Assembly (NCBI GenBank): GCA_963573315.1
Contig: OY752145.1
Span: forward strand, 2,294,001 to 2,358,000
DNA from: Entomortierella parvispora
Lineage: Eukaryota; Mortierellomycota; Mortierellomycetes; Mortierellales; Mortierellaceae
Direction of reading: 5' to 3'
Length of the DNA stretch: 64,000 nt
Below are positions 35,381-51,049 of the stretch, one piece after another. The notes under the pieces are model-generated. The model was not told where the DNA came from. It searched no databases and saw only the letters and a list, made by a program, of their open reading frames with translations. How positions within the stretch are numbered: position 1 is the first letter of the stretch; each line of letters starts with the position of its first letter. The position numbers and the translations under genes were made by a program.

Positions 35381-37921
35381 GCGCGTCCAACAGAGGGTAT
35401 TGCACAGTGGGCGTGGCTACTATCGTTCCTTGGACCCGTTGTCAATTATCCCGGAAAAGAGATGCAAGGGGGCCAAACAAACGTATCCGTCAGCATTAAA
35501 ATCATAAAGGGCCAGGAGTAGTTACTGTTTGTAGTAGTGAAAAAAGCAAAGAGAAGGAGAGCAGACGGAGTGCAGCGTGTGAAGGGAGGTAGGCAGAAAA
35601 GCGCGAGTAGATGAAGCGGAAACCAAGGAGGAGTGCGGTGCTGGACACTTTAAGAGTTATACAAGTATTAATACGACAGGAAAGGGTCAAGTAGGCACCC
35701 ATAGTCCTTCGTGGAGAAAGGGAGAGGGGAAAGGAGAGCGGGCAAGGGAAGAGGAGAAGACGGGTGCTCGCAGACAAAGACACGGAGGCGAAAAGGAGGA
35801 GTTCCAAAAGGACATCGAAGTAGTGTAGAAGCTGAACGGGTGCAGCCCCATTATTGTCGACAACCCAACGCGCGCATGGACGCCCAAACGCAGCCAAACG
35901 CAACCAAAAAAGAGCCACAGACCATGCTCAGCAAGAAGCCAAGCAAGTTCCGTGCACAAGCGGCCAAGGTGCGGAAAAACTCAATCATCCTTCAGCAAGC
36001 ACGCGTCTGCCCATCCGCCCGTTTCCTCGCTCGTTCAACCACAGAATCCCCGATCGTTGTGTGTGTCTCCGCCCCCATCGTCATCCTGGCTTTGTTCCGC
36101 AAAGGGTTGTCGGTCTTTTTTGTCTCCACCTCTTCTCTTTTGCCTCTCTACCCTTTTCTCTCTCCCCATCCCTTTCTTTTCGCACACGGTACAGCTGGAC
36201 TGTCCTTTCCTTATCGACTCTTGTCTGGCGACTCTCCCTTTTTGCTGCATTGCATCCACGCTGGTTCCTTTTCTACTCTTGTTGAGTCCTCCCTTTTCTT
36301 GCTTTCTCATCAGATTCCGCACTGAAAAGCCATAGCCAACCTCCATCCATTGCTGTACGAATCATCACTTGTTTTCTCTACAAACTCTCTCATCTTGCCT
36401 CCTACCTTGTTCACATTGCTCGAAACACCACTGGCACGTCCTCCCCTCTCTCGTCCTCGTGTCGATCCCCTGTCCTCTTCATTGTAGCCTGTCGGCCTGC
36501 CTGTCACACAGCAACACAGCGATACAGAGACACCAACGACCCCCCAGCGTAAGCATAGCCTTCTTTTTCAATTCCAGATATGTCTCTTTGTCCTCTTCTT
36601 CCTACTGTCAACCATGGCCCAAACATCTCGTCGACAGCCTTCTCTCGTTCAAATATCCACTTGTCCTTTCCGAGCTGTTCCGATGCATGGCGATCGCCAT
36701 TGGCGCGGTGATTTGTTAGTCGGACCCAGATTGACATCCAGACAACCGACAATCCATGCAGCTTTGCGCCTATTTCTTGTTCCAGCCCCACCTTCGACCC
36801 CCCTCGCCCTCGGTTCCTGAACGGATCGAGTTTTTGCCAGTGGCCATTAGCTGCTGCTGGTATCACTCTTCTTCTTGTCGAAGCGCATCCATCATTCTCT
36901 TCCCACAAAAACATGTCGACCTCTTTTTTTTCTTTGCTTTCTCTCTTTCAACGTCTACAAACTTTGACCCCCTCTTACTTGGCCCCCTTCAATCTACCAT
37001 GTTCATGCAAACGGCCCCTTTGTTATATAATCTCGAGGAAAACAAAAGGGTCAGAAAAAAAAGGAAGGGGAAGAGTCATTTACTCGGGCAGATCCGTTTC
37101 TCCTTTGGAGATAAACCAACTGCTCTTGGACAACCTGGCTAAAAGAGAGGCAAAAAAGAAGCTCACGTCCGTCCTTCCATGGAGCAAAGTACGTTCGGGC
37201 TCTGTGCTAGTTACGCTCGCTCACTCCCACACAGACTCTTTCTCTTGGAGGACCGCGGGCTTATTGTTGGTGTAAACCTCCTCGACCCATCTTTCAGAGC
37301 CCAGTGACCATTGGTAACGACTGAGAAGGGTGGGGTCCTCTCATGGGCGCAATGATCTGCCAAGAGAGACAAGAGTCTTTTCATTGAAGTACTATAGTAC
37401 TTCCTTGACCCTTTCTTTATTCTTGTCCAACCCTCCTCATGCCTCCTTGTAGCTAATCAACCAAAGACGCTCTTTTTGCACGTACGCTTTCTCTCTCTCT
37501 CTCTCTCTTCCCCCTTGAACATCCATCAGTACGCCCACTTGAATAGATTGATTCCGTTCAAAATATACAACGACTACAGGACTTCGTTGACCCTATATAC
37601 CCCTCCCTCTCCTTCGAACATTCTTGTCTCTGAAACGCTTCTTCAAAGAAGTCTATACCCCTCTGTCATCCCACCATTCGGTCCCTCTCACGCTACGACC
37701 TTCCTGGACCTCTCTGTGCCAAATCCAAGCCTCCTTGAGAGAACCCACGCCAATCCAGCACCCCATCTCTTTCTCCAGAAAACAACAATACCAATCCGAA
37801 AAAAAAAACCAATCATCAGAGCAATCCTCGATTTTTTTTCACCGACAGCGATCAAGGCAGGCTGCCATAAAATATACCTGTGGAGAACAACTAGTCAGAC
37901 AACAAGCAAATATAACTGCCC
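35381..37921. other. long upstream region of the PIN-like transporter gene
   Basis: About 2.5 kb of CT-rich, T-rich low-complexity sequence resembling the region upstream of the VTC-like gene. No supported exon. Probably promoter plus a long leader, possibly with 5'-UTR introns. Confidence 0.4.
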
Positions 37922-40833
37922 ATGGTCGCGATATCGACACTACTCTGGACGAGCGCAAAGTAAGTGATCTCCCTTTTTTTTTGCTTCGCCCAAAAAAAAA
38001 AAATTGCTGATCGGCTTCTTGGCGGAAAAGAGACGGACACAGCACAAAAACAAAGCAAAAGAGGCTAACGGTTATATTGCTTTTCTCCCATACCTCCTCC
38101 CTCCCTCTTTCCCCTTTCCCTTTCTATGTTCCAACAACCTCTTTTATGAATGCTTCAGACCGATCATCAAGTTTGTGATTTTAGGAGGATGTGGTGCCCT
38201 CATGGCAAAGCATGGCTTGTTGAGTCCAGCAGGGTCCAAGGTGGTCGCCGGCATGATCCTAAACTATACTCTGCCGGCCCTGCTCTTCGCAAAGATGGTG
38301 TCCTGCGTCACAAATGAGAATGCGGTTGAGCTTGGGTAAGGGATGCTGAGCCTGCACGTAGGAGATCTTTCCTACTGGTGGATGACTCTTTACACTTTGT
38401 GGTGAAGGATAGGAGAAAACAACAGGATCTGACCACCCAGTATCTGATTCTCTTTTCCTCAGGTACGTGGCCGTGGTAGCCGTGATATATATCCTTTTTG
38501 GAGCTGTCATGGGATTCCTGATCCAACGGACCGGCAAGGTGCCTAAACGGCTGTACAGGGGCATCATTGCCGCGACCATGTTTACAAACTTTGTAAGATT
38601 TCGTTGTCCCTGGAGCGACTGTTTCTTGTCCCTCGCTTCTAATATTTCCATCTTTTTATTTTGATACATTCAGGGCGATTTGCCAATCTCCATCATCTTG
38701 GCTGTAACAGATCACCCACCATTCCTGGTCGGAGACGGAGCCAGGGGAACAGCCTATGCGTCCGTGTTCATTGCGGTCTTTTACATCTTTCTCTTCCCAC
38801 TTGGAGGGTACCGGTTGATCCGCTACGATCATATCAAGGAGTCAAAACGACTTGGATCGCTGGGGGATGCGATCGCCAATGGAGGAGTCAATGGTGCTGC
38901 AACAACGACAACAACAGCGCCAACAACAGGGGCAGCGTACGTGCAACATCCAGACAGCAACAACTCGTCAACAAATGTTAGCGAGGTGACCCTTTGTGGG
39001 GACACGATGACCGCGCATCCGGATCCAGATCATGGTCGCCAACAACAGCAGAGTCCTCGTCCGTTCAGCCCTCATCATTCACAGTCACATCACCAGCAAC
39101 GAGAGCAACTTGGGGGTGCGAGTGGTTTGCCACAAAGAGGCCCTCAATCCTCCTCGTTCTCGGCCACATCAACCATGATCAGTGTGGATTACACTATGGA
39201 GGACGGAGGCAAAGAGATGAGGTATCGACCTCATGATGAGCATCATCACCATCATCGCCCACACGATCCACAGCAAGGGTCGACCTCTTCTGCATCACAG
39301 TCTCCGGCTTTTTCGAATTCTTCGCCGTTCATATTGGGAGAATCCTCGCCTACTCTTTTATCTTCTTCGCCTCAGTCTTCATCATTGTCCTCACATCCTT
39401 CCCCGGCGACGTATGCTGACAGTTGCAGCGGGAACAACCCATTCCTACCTCAACATCCACTGGATCGTCAGCCCGATCAAAGATCCTACTCTGGCAATGG
39501 ACCTGTTTTCCCAACGGTGCAAGCCCTTCGGTCCAAAGGCCAGCATGTACCACGGTTCAGTGTCGAGAGCTTTGCCAGCAATGGCACAGGCACGACGCGT
39601 CATCACGGACATGGGCACGGTGGTTCAGTAGAAGAGTCTGATGATCATGGATTGATCATGGGGTCTGCACAGTCTTATAGCCACCACCATAGTGGCAACA
39701 AGTCTGCAAGTGGAGGTTCTTCGAGAGATAACAATGAAGGCAGCGATTATCAGGGTGCTCAAGGTGGCTCGTTGGGGAAGAGCCGGTCGACCCGATCGCC
39801 TCTTTTCAAAAATTACCAACCACCAACTTTTCTGACGCGGCGCCCTTCAGGTCAGGCTCTGGGCTACAGTGAGTTTGATAATGGACAGGAGACCGAGGAG
39901 GACTCTGTTGAATCGCATTCCCCTTATATCTCGTTGACGCCTCCCGACGTGTCGAACCATGGCGGTAGCAGTTCGGGCTCGAGTACTCGGAGTCAGGGCA
40001 ACAGGAAACAACAGTCGTTTGCATCCGATGAGCTGTCCAACATCCCGCTCGAACCCATTGTCACCATCACGCCTCCTCCCGCAGCCGCGACCGATGGTTC
40101 CGGGGTATTAGAACCAATGCCAAAGGTGCCCCCAGCGCTTTCACGTTCCTATCAAAGCAAAAAGACCTTGCAATCTGTGACATCTTCTTCCGCAGGGTGG
40201 CGTCCTTCCTCCTGGGGTGAGCGCATCTCTCTCGCCTGGCACTGGTTCTGGAGAATCTTTCACAGCGTCCGTGAATATCTGACCCCTCCTACTATCGGCC
40301 TCATCGTGGGACTCATTTGTGCCCTGACTCCTCGTCTCCGCGTCCTTTTTGTACTCCCTTCTCCCAACTCGAACATCGCTCCAGCACCGTCCTTTGATGA
40401 ACTACCCCCGCTCAGCTTTATTCTCGATGTCACTCTCTTGCTCGGTGGTTGTTGTGTTCCTCTAGGCCTGACCGTCTTGGGGGCCTCGCTCTCGAGACTC
40501 AAACCAGGCCGGATGCGTCCTCTGATCCCCACCTTGACCATGATCACGTTCGTGAAACTGTTCCTAACCCCGGCACTGGGGATCCTGTTCGTGCAGATGG
40601 TCCTGATCAAGACCTGGGGCTGGGTCGATGCCAAGAACCATATGCTTCAATTTACCCTAATGCTGATGTCGGGCAGCCCCACCAGTATCACCTGCTTTGT
40701 CCTCGCCCAGGTCTGGGACCGCAGAACCGTTAATGCCGGCGGGGAGATGGCTGCCGTCATCGCTGTCCAGTACGCGGTTGCGACCGTGGCCGTGACGCTG
40801 ATGAGTGCCGGGATGATGTTTTATTTGTTTTGA
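37922..40833 (+). CDS. PIN-like auxin efflux carrier family membrane transporter
   Basis: Member of the auxin efflux carrier / PIN-like family (PF03547), here most like fungal Ecm3-type proteins; the substrate in fungi is unknown. Four exons, 37922-37959, 38159-38335, 38463-38592 and 38674-40833, join in frame to 834 residues. The N-terminal half has hydrophobic helices (KPIIKFVILGGCGALMAKHG, GMILNYTLPALLFAKMV, VAVVAVIYILFGAVMGFLI), the family signature FTNFGDLPISIILAV formed across the last splice junction, and YASVFIAVFYIFLFPLGGY. A hydrophilic loop of about 460 residues rich in Ser, His, Gln and Pro follows. The C-terminal half has five more helices (from PPTIGLIVGLICALTP to VAVTLMSAGMMFYLF). 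The layout, two membrane halves around a long loop, matches long PINs. The first exon encodes only MVAISTLLWTSA and is supported by phase. Confidence 0.88.
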
Positions 40834-40995
40834 AAAGAGATATATCCATTTAATGAATATCAAGATGACCTCACATGCCACTTTCATTAATAAACTCAAA
40901 CGATCGACAGGACAACAATCACCAGAAAAGAATTTGAAAGAATATGGGGGGGTTTTTTTTGGGGATTTGCGATACTCTATCTTTTCCTGAGCAGG
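40834..40995. other. convergent intergenic region
   Basis: Only 162 bp lie between the stop codons of the PIN-like and RBM5/10-like genes, with G and T tracts. Both 3' UTRs must overlap or be very short. Confidence 0.6.
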
Positions 40996-44439
<3,444 letters not shown>

Positions 44440-44697
44440 GGTGGAGTGTGTTGATGCTGCGAGTAGAGCATGAGCATTGTGCCAATACCATGGTGGAATA
44501 GGAATTGTAGACGTCACCGATATTTTTCGAGTCTGGATTTAACGATTCTTTATTTCCATGCAATGCACTAGCTTCTGCAGAACGCGTCTGCCTCCCCACA
44601 CTTTCAACAGAGACCGCGTTCTCTTTCACGTACTTTCAACAACAGTTCTCTCATCCCACTGCAGAAAATCCAAAGAATGTAAGCTGCATCAAGGCCC

Positions 44698-45474
44698 TTA
44701 GTTGGAGGAAACATAATTGGCAGCCTCCATGATAAGAGCTGCAACCGGCTTGGGGTGTGAAACCATGACCGCATGCGATGCTCCCGGCACCGTGACTGTC
44801 TTCTTGGCCTTCACACGCTTGGCACAGAAAGCTTCGAGCTTAGGACTGATAATCTGGTCGTTTCCGGAAACCACATACCACGAAGGCTTTTGCTTCCAGG
44901 CGGGGGAGCCAGACTTCCAATCAAAGCGAGCCTGGTCACTGGGGCCTTGGACAGCGGCCATGACATGCGCCCTGGTTCTTTCGACATCGGGAGCGAAATA
45001 CTTGACAAAGTTGGGCTTGCTTAGGATAACACGACCGGCAGAGTCGGGGACAAAAAGCTGGTTTGAGGGCAAAGCTGTGTAGTTCTTGCCCAGGTCGATC
45101 GCAGTCTCGCCCTTATCGGGGCAAAAGGCAGCAACAAACACCAGGCCAGCAACATTGGAGGCATCGTAGGCAGCGTTGGAGATAACATAACCGCCGAAAG
45201 AGTGTCCCACGATGATGACGGGGGCTGGCAGAGTGGCCAAGGCGACCTTGGTCTTGGCAATGTCGTCGGGGAGGGAAGACAGTGGTTGCTGGACGGCAGT
45301 GACATTGTAACCGGCGCCCTCCAGAATGGGGATAACTTCGCTCCAAGAGGAACCATCGGCAAGAGCGCCGTGGACAAGGAGGATATTGGCCTTGTGTTTC
45401 TTTGCGGCCGAAGCAGAGGAGATGACCGTAGTCAAGAGCACCAAACAGAGGAAGAGAATGGCCTTGGAATGCAT
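44698..45474 (-). CDS. secreted alpha/beta hydrolase
   Basis: Predicted esterase-type alpha/beta hydrolase, 258 residues, intronless. A signal peptide is clear (hydrophobic core AILFLCLVLLTTVISSA, cleavage likely after SASA). The fold markers are present: the oxyanion strand-loop ILLVHGALADGSSWSEV, nucleophile elbow VGHSFGGYV, acid-bearing loop WYVVSGNDQIISPKLEAF and catalytic His in PGASHAVMVSHP. The compact lid-less layout resembles bacterial EstC/salicylate-esterase-like proteins more than typical fungal lipases, so acquisition from bacteria is possible but unproven. Substrate unknown. Downstream of the RBM5/10-like gene on the same strand and flanked upstream by transposon debris. Confidence 0.88.
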   Translation of the reverse strand: MHSKAILFLCLVLLTTVISSASAAKKHKANILLVHGALADGSSWSEVIPILEGAGYNVTAVQQPLSSLPDDIAKTKVALATLPAPVIIVGHSFGGYVISNAAYDASNVAGLVFVAAFCPDKGETAIDLGKNYTALPSNQLFVPDSAGRVILSKPNFVKYFAPDVERTRAHVMAAVQGPSDQARFDWKSGSPAWKQKPSWYVVSGNDQIISPKLEAFCAKRVKAKKTVTVPGASHAVMVSHPKPVAALIMEAANYVSSN

Positions 45475-45646
45475 TTTATGTGGTGCGTAGTTTATCTGAG
45501 GATGTGTTTGCGTAAGAAGATGATTGAGAAAAAAAAAAAAAAAACTGAGCGTTGTCGTAGTTATTTAAGAAAAATTCAGAAACAAAGACGGTTGCGAAAA
45601 AACTTGATTTTTTTTCAGTGTCACAGGCGGGTTGCGGATTGCGGAC

Positions 45647-45672
45647 GTGCGGAATTATTCAATTATCCGCAC
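45647..45672. repeat. imperfect 26-bp palindrome
   Basis: Arms gtgcgga and tccgcac flank an AT-rich centre, about 170 bp upstream of the hydrolase start codon. Possible dimeric regulator site, or part of mobile-element debris. Confidence 0.5.
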
Positions 45673-46132
45673 TTTTGGCGACACAAAGTCACGATTGGTG
45701 CGGTGTTCGATGGACTTGCGCAATGTTTGCCAGTAAAATTCACAGTGTGCGGGTTATTTGATATGGAATCCGCAAAATCCGCATTGCTCACAAGGACTTG
45801 CGCACCACTTTCGCAGAAACCGCGCTTTCCCGCAAACTGTAATCTCGGCGTATTGCCAAGCCGCACAGTTGGCCAGTGACTGCAGAAAGAAATCAGGTCG
45901 CGCGGCTTGCACGCACTCTTGTCTACTGTATATAGCAGTAATCTCGGCCCGGTCTTGAGCGTGTTCATCGACGCGTCTTCTATTGCCCTTCTGGATCTCC
46001 TGAGGCCACTGCTCCTACTCTTCGGGCTCTTTTTGGGTGAGCGATTCCTGAACGGCCCACTGCAGCTCTGAGCGTATCTCACGAGCACACTGAAGTCGTT
46101 TCTGGCGTTTTGTCAGGGGGTGCCATTGATGT

Positions 46133-46245
46133 TGAGTTTGAGGCTGAGGTGACTGTGTGCACAACTGAGTTCGAGGCTGAGGTGATTGTGTGGACAAATG
46201 AAGGCTAAGGAGAACGTGTGCACAATTGAGTTTGAGGCTCAGAGA
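46133..46245 (+). repeat. short tandem repeat, about 33-bp unit
   Basis: Three to four diverged units around 'gagtttgaggctgaggtga.tgtgtg.acaa'. No coding frame is maintained. Confidence 0.6.
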
Positions 46246-46341
46246 ATGACGTTGCTCTCTGCCCTGATGGCTTGAAGTCTCTTTAAACCTCGCTAGAGCA
46301 CCCATGTCTAAGCAACTATCCCGACGGCAGTTCTGAGGGGA

Positions 46342-47640
46342 GTGGCTATTGGATCGCTTCTGGTAGATCACGCAACGGCCAACACGTTGTCTGAGGCACA
46401 GAACGCCCCTGCAAATCCAACACTACGACACATTTACACCGATGGATCACTCGTTCGCGCCGGCAACACCGCGGAGCAGCATGGCGTTCGGTGTAGCCTC
46501 ACTCGACCCCATCACGCCTCTCAAAACGGGTGGACGCATCCAGGGTATCTCATCCTCAACAGCGGCGGAACTCATGGGACTCCACGCCGCCATAGCAGCT
46601 GCACCACTAACACAGTACCTTGTCATCCACTTGGACAACCTTGCTGTTATCAACAGCTTTAGCAAATTGGTCAAACACAGAGACAGGACAACTGTCAGAG
46701 CGAGAACGAGATGCAACCATGCTAAACAATGGGCAGTCATCGCCCAATCATGCACAGCACGGCAGGGTGACATAGCGGTGACTCAGGAGACGACGCAGCA
46801 GATAGGATTGCAGTGGAGGCACAAACATAGATTCGAGTCCATGGACAACCAACCACACGCACTAACAAGACTTTCAGTTTAGAACTCAATTCTTACAGAC
46901 GAGCATAGACACAGACGTCCGCCGCCTCGTCCGCCATTAGTCATGTATCAGAGACCACTGTCAGGCGCTGAAGAGCACCAAGAAGATGAACTTGGACAGT
47001 AGCGACATACACTGGCAGTCAACCTAGACATTGTACACAACAATAACAACACAGGCTCATTTTACACCACCCCAAGAGACTCGTCATTGCGCAGCCATCG
47101 AATCAAGAAGCTGTGTGGCGTGCTTCCTACCCAAGATCTCCAGCACATCCGCCGCCGAGACATATACCCCACTGCTCTCTGTCAATGTTGTTAAGACTAA
47201 GAAGAGAGCAATGAACAGTGCCTCCGGTGCGCATGGGCTAAGGAGCTGGATAGCCATCAGTAGAGCCACCAGCTTTTCACCGAAGCGGCCCCCAAAATAC
47301 CAATACGCTGTGTGGACCTCATTACAGCACATTTCAGGTGCAATGGACAGAGCCCCATGGGATGTCCGGAAAACAGCTCAAACAATGGTGGAGAAGGTGA
47401 TGCAAAATGGAAAGTGGCCGACCTGTGCCGAGGAATCTCACCTCATAACCTAATCAAAGTGTGGAGCCGACTCTTCAAGACCAACATCACTATGGCCCAA
47501 AACCTCGCCCGCCGCTTCTGCCCTGCACTCGAGGAAAGCATTCGAGAATCCGAGAGGCAGTCTGGTTGGACCGGTGTAATAGAAAAATTGCACTGGAAAA
47601 AGAACAAGCGATCACCATGAAGATGAAGATAACGCAACCA
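46342..47640 (+). mobile_element. non-LTR (LINE-type) retrotransposon relic: RNase H and C-terminal region
   Basis: An RNase H domain is readable with all three acidic motifs: IYTDGSLVRAGN (first Asp), STAAELMGLHAAI (Glu) and VIHLDNLAVINS (Asp). A frameshift separates the first motif from the other two near 46470. Downstream, a Cys-containing stretch (QCLRCAWAKELDS) interrupted by stops and then LARRFCPALEESIRESERQ resemble the Zn-knuckle/C-terminal part of fungal LINE ORF2. No reverse transcriptase core lies upstream, so this is a broken 3' fragment. Confidence 0.65.
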
Positions 47641-48067
47641 CCAAGAGAACACGGCCAACAAGCCAATCCATGGAGAATATGGGTCGGCACCCCAACCGCG
47701 GAGGATGAAAGCGAATGTGGCCATCTATTAGACGACCACAAGAACAATAGTTGCTTCGATGGCCTCGTGGGGGCGGATATATTTCTGTGGACACCTACGT
47801 AGGTCGGCGGCGACCTGCAGTGATGGAAAGGATGGAAACGGTCGCGTACGGCTCTGGATGCGATTGAAACAGTGGCTTAGGTCACATTTCTACAGGCCCT
47901 TTGTTCAAAAAAAAGAAAACCACTCCACGCCCTGTCATCGCACTCCAATGCCACCACTCTCCTTCATCACCTTTGATGTATACCCCTTTCCCCCGACATG
48001 ATCACCTCTTTCCCCCGGCAGAGCCATCTCTCACATTTTCTTTTCTCTCTACACACTTGTCCCCTCC
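47641..48067. other. intergenic region between LINE relic and Crinkler remnant
   Basis: No gene recognised; CT-rich near its end, as expected of a leader upstream of the Crinkler-like ORF. Confidence 0.4.
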
Positions 48068-48960
48068 ATGCTTCGCAACACCATGACACCACACCGTCGA
48101 TGGGGACTAAACGCGGTTGAGGATCTTCGAGTCTTCATTATTAATGGGTACCAAATTCCTGCGTTTCGGGATGTCGCAGCCAAGGACGTCACCCTCTGGT
48201 CTGTCAAGATGTCTATCTCTGATGGCGACGAAGACGAGGAGGTACTCATCTACATCGACAATATACCCAAGGACGACAAGAGGAAACTCAAGGCCACCCG
48301 TGAACTCCACAGTATCTTTGGCAAGGAAGTAGCAAAAACAAGATCCACATCGTCCAGCGACCGCCGCCAGGTAATGTCGCGCTTTTACTTTTCAATAATG
48401 ACCCCATTGTGCTTTGCTCATGGGAGTGACTCTATTTCAACTGATATTCCCACGTGTGCCCGCCACGACATAGTTCAAACTCCTCTCACTGTCCCGGTCC
48501 CTGTCCCGGTCCGTGCTCTTCCTGCCACGCCGCTGTCGGGTGAGGAGAGGACCCTCGCATTCATGTCTACTACAGGGATCATCAGTCACTGATGTCTCGT
48601 TTCGTAAATGCTCTTACGCGACCTCCATGCTGACCTCAAGAAGATCACAGGTAAGTCCTTTGCACCACGATCACGAACCGCCAACTTTCTTGACTCTTTT
48701 GTGAGAGGCAAGGAGCAAGGGTGAACTTCCAGTCACTACGGGGCCCATCCAAGGAATACCGAGAGCATGGCAACGTGGTTTCGGATTCAGGGAATCCCTT
48801 CTGAATCCCGTCCCAGCTTGTTGTTCATGGATCTTCCCAAACCTTTGCCACCTGATTCAATGTCCAGGAAACTTGCGTCAACATATATCTTGGACATGGT
48901 GAAAGAGAATAACAGGCCCCTCATGGTAAGCCGCATCAATTCTTTTGTACTATGTCCTCA
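48068..48960 (+). pseudogene. truncated Crinkler (CRN)-type effector-like gene
   Basis: The first frame (48068 to a donor near 48370) matches the ubiquitin-like header of fungal Crinkler proteins: FRDVAAKDVTLWSVKMSIS, then a Lys-rich segment KATRELHSIFGKE. Expected follow-on text appears in pieces in other frames: an ESRPSLLFMDLPKPLPPDS segment and YILDMVKENNRPLM just before a GTAAGC donor near 48927. Stops and frame changes lie between them. The P-loop region that usually follows this kind of header is not found downstream. I read it as a truncated, decayed copy; introns may account for some breaks. Crinklers are modular proteins best known as oomycete effectors and also widespread in Mucoromycota. 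Confidence 0.6.
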
Positions 48961-49498
48961 GGCGATAAGCGATTGCTTACAAAAACGGCAAGCATTGACT
49001 ACATAGCGACAGCCATTGTGGAGTGGCTTACGTGAGGAATCGAAAGTGATTCCAAAAGGAAGGCCTGTTTGATCGTGAGAATGTTTTACCAGCCCGATTG
49101 CCTAACCCTCTCAAAGTGGTCGGTTCGGAATGCTCCTATCTGCTTCTCAGGTATCAATGGCGCATGTTTGTCGTATGATTCGTTCCTACACACTTTATAT
49201 AATGAAAAGCATGAAGGTATAAACAAAAACCAGGGGGTAGTCACCCACAACATATTTTCATTTCTAACGTAAAGAATGTAAAAGGAGGAGTGAAAGGTAG
49301 AGTCCAAGCCAAAGTCCAAGCCAAGCCCCTTTCCATAGTGAAGAGAGAGAGTTTGAGAATGAAGGCGAGAGCAGATTACCCGAAGGATTTGTTATTCGTT
49401 CTTCTATAAAACATGGACGCAACAGTGACGCTCAGGCAGCCCCCCATACTTTTTTTTTCTAAGCTGACAGTCTTTACTTGTCATCAACGATCAAAACC
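48961..49498. other. intergenic region upstream of the lactone oxidase
   Basis: Contains no recognisable coding exon. Poly-T at about 49450 and a short leader precede the start codon at 49499. Confidence 0.45.
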
Positions 49499-51015
49499 AT
49501 GAAATTGAGAACCTCTAATTGCAAGTTAGCTTTCGTCTTTGCAGTGGCGCTGAAGTTGCAATCACATCAAATCGAGGCTAACAATCCGCCGCCAAGGGGG
49601 TCGACGCATCCGAATTCTAAGAGTATGGCCGTCAACATGAAAAATGATTCAAAGTTGCACCCCCAGTGAGGCCAATGATCAAAAAATCGATGGAATCATT
49701 GGATCTCTTCTCTTCTAACATTCTCTTCTTTGACGTTTTTTTTGACACAGCTTCATCGAACCAAGCATCGCTGTTCCAAAAGGGACAGGTTGATGAGGCG
49801 ATAATTTCGATGCTCTCGCTTTCTAATAGATCGGAGCCAGAGCTTCAAGCAGAGAGTACCTTTACATGGAGAAATTGGGCAGGCAATCAACGTTCCAATC
49901 CTGCTCTTATCTTTCGTCCTACGACCATCAACGATCTTTATTCTATCGTCCAAAAGGCAACAAGAGATAACAAAAAGATCCGTTGCGCAGGAGCTGGACA
50001 CTCCTGGTCCTCAACAAGCGTCGTCAACGAAGATGGATTCCTCGTTGATATTTCAAGCATGGGAAAGATATTCAAACCAGTGCAGGTGGAGGACAATTTC
50101 TGGACAGTGGAGATAGAGACCGGCGTTTTGATCTTGGATCTGGATAACTTTTTACTGGGACATGATCCGCCTCTCACCTTACCCTCCAACGTCGTGTTGG
50201 ACTCGATCCGATATGGAGGTGTCATCTCATTGGGATGCCATGGTGCCGCAACACATACGCGTACGATATCAGATATTGTGACCGAGGTCAAAATTATCGA
50301 TGCCAATGGAATCCTGCAGTCGTTCTCGAAAAAAAAGGATCCCATCGAGTTTTCAGCAGCGATCGTAAACCTTGGTCTTCTGGGTCCCATATACAGCTAT
50401 ACCATACGAGTCGAGCCACTGTTCAAACTTTTAATGGTATTTGGAGTGGCTTTTAAGTGCTCTCCCATGACATGAAATTTTGGCGCAGAATTTACTCATG
50501 CCGATCCTCCATGATTATTGTAGATCGACACGAACCCGCCTCTACAGGATTACTTTAGTGATCCAGTCACCGACGGCCCAAAAATCAAGGCCTTGGTGCT
50601 TGAGAACGATCAGACCGAGCTATTTTACTGGCCGTTTAACAGCCCTGGCCTTGATTCGGATAATGACAGTATCTGGATAAAACAATGGCGACGCACAGAT
50701 CTTCCATTGACGGAAACAGCAGTGTCGCATGGCCTAAAAAGTTTTCTGGAGCCTCTGGAGACCTCTTTCGGAAATACGCTCTATGAGTATATGACTGCCA
50801 ACCCTTTATCCACGCCATTCATGAACTATCTTATTCATTCGGCTTTGGTCCATCAAGGGGAGCAGGTGTTGTATGCTCCCCACGGAATTCATTATCAGGC
50901 TGGAATCGACAACATTCCCTGTCTTGATCTGGAAATGGCCTTTAAGACGGACCGTAATTTCGAGAACGTGGTCAAGGCCTGGACATTTGTCGTCGACCTT
51001 GTAAGTTCACGCCGC

Positions 51016-51049
<34 letters not shown>

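Larger units (their letters stand above)
45475..46341. other. upstream region of the hydrolase and repeat-rich flank
   Basis: Contains poly-A and poly-T tracts, many tccgca/tgcgga hexamers between 45630 and 45850, and a tandem repeat at 46133-46245. Short open frames are not convincing. Confidence 0.4.
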
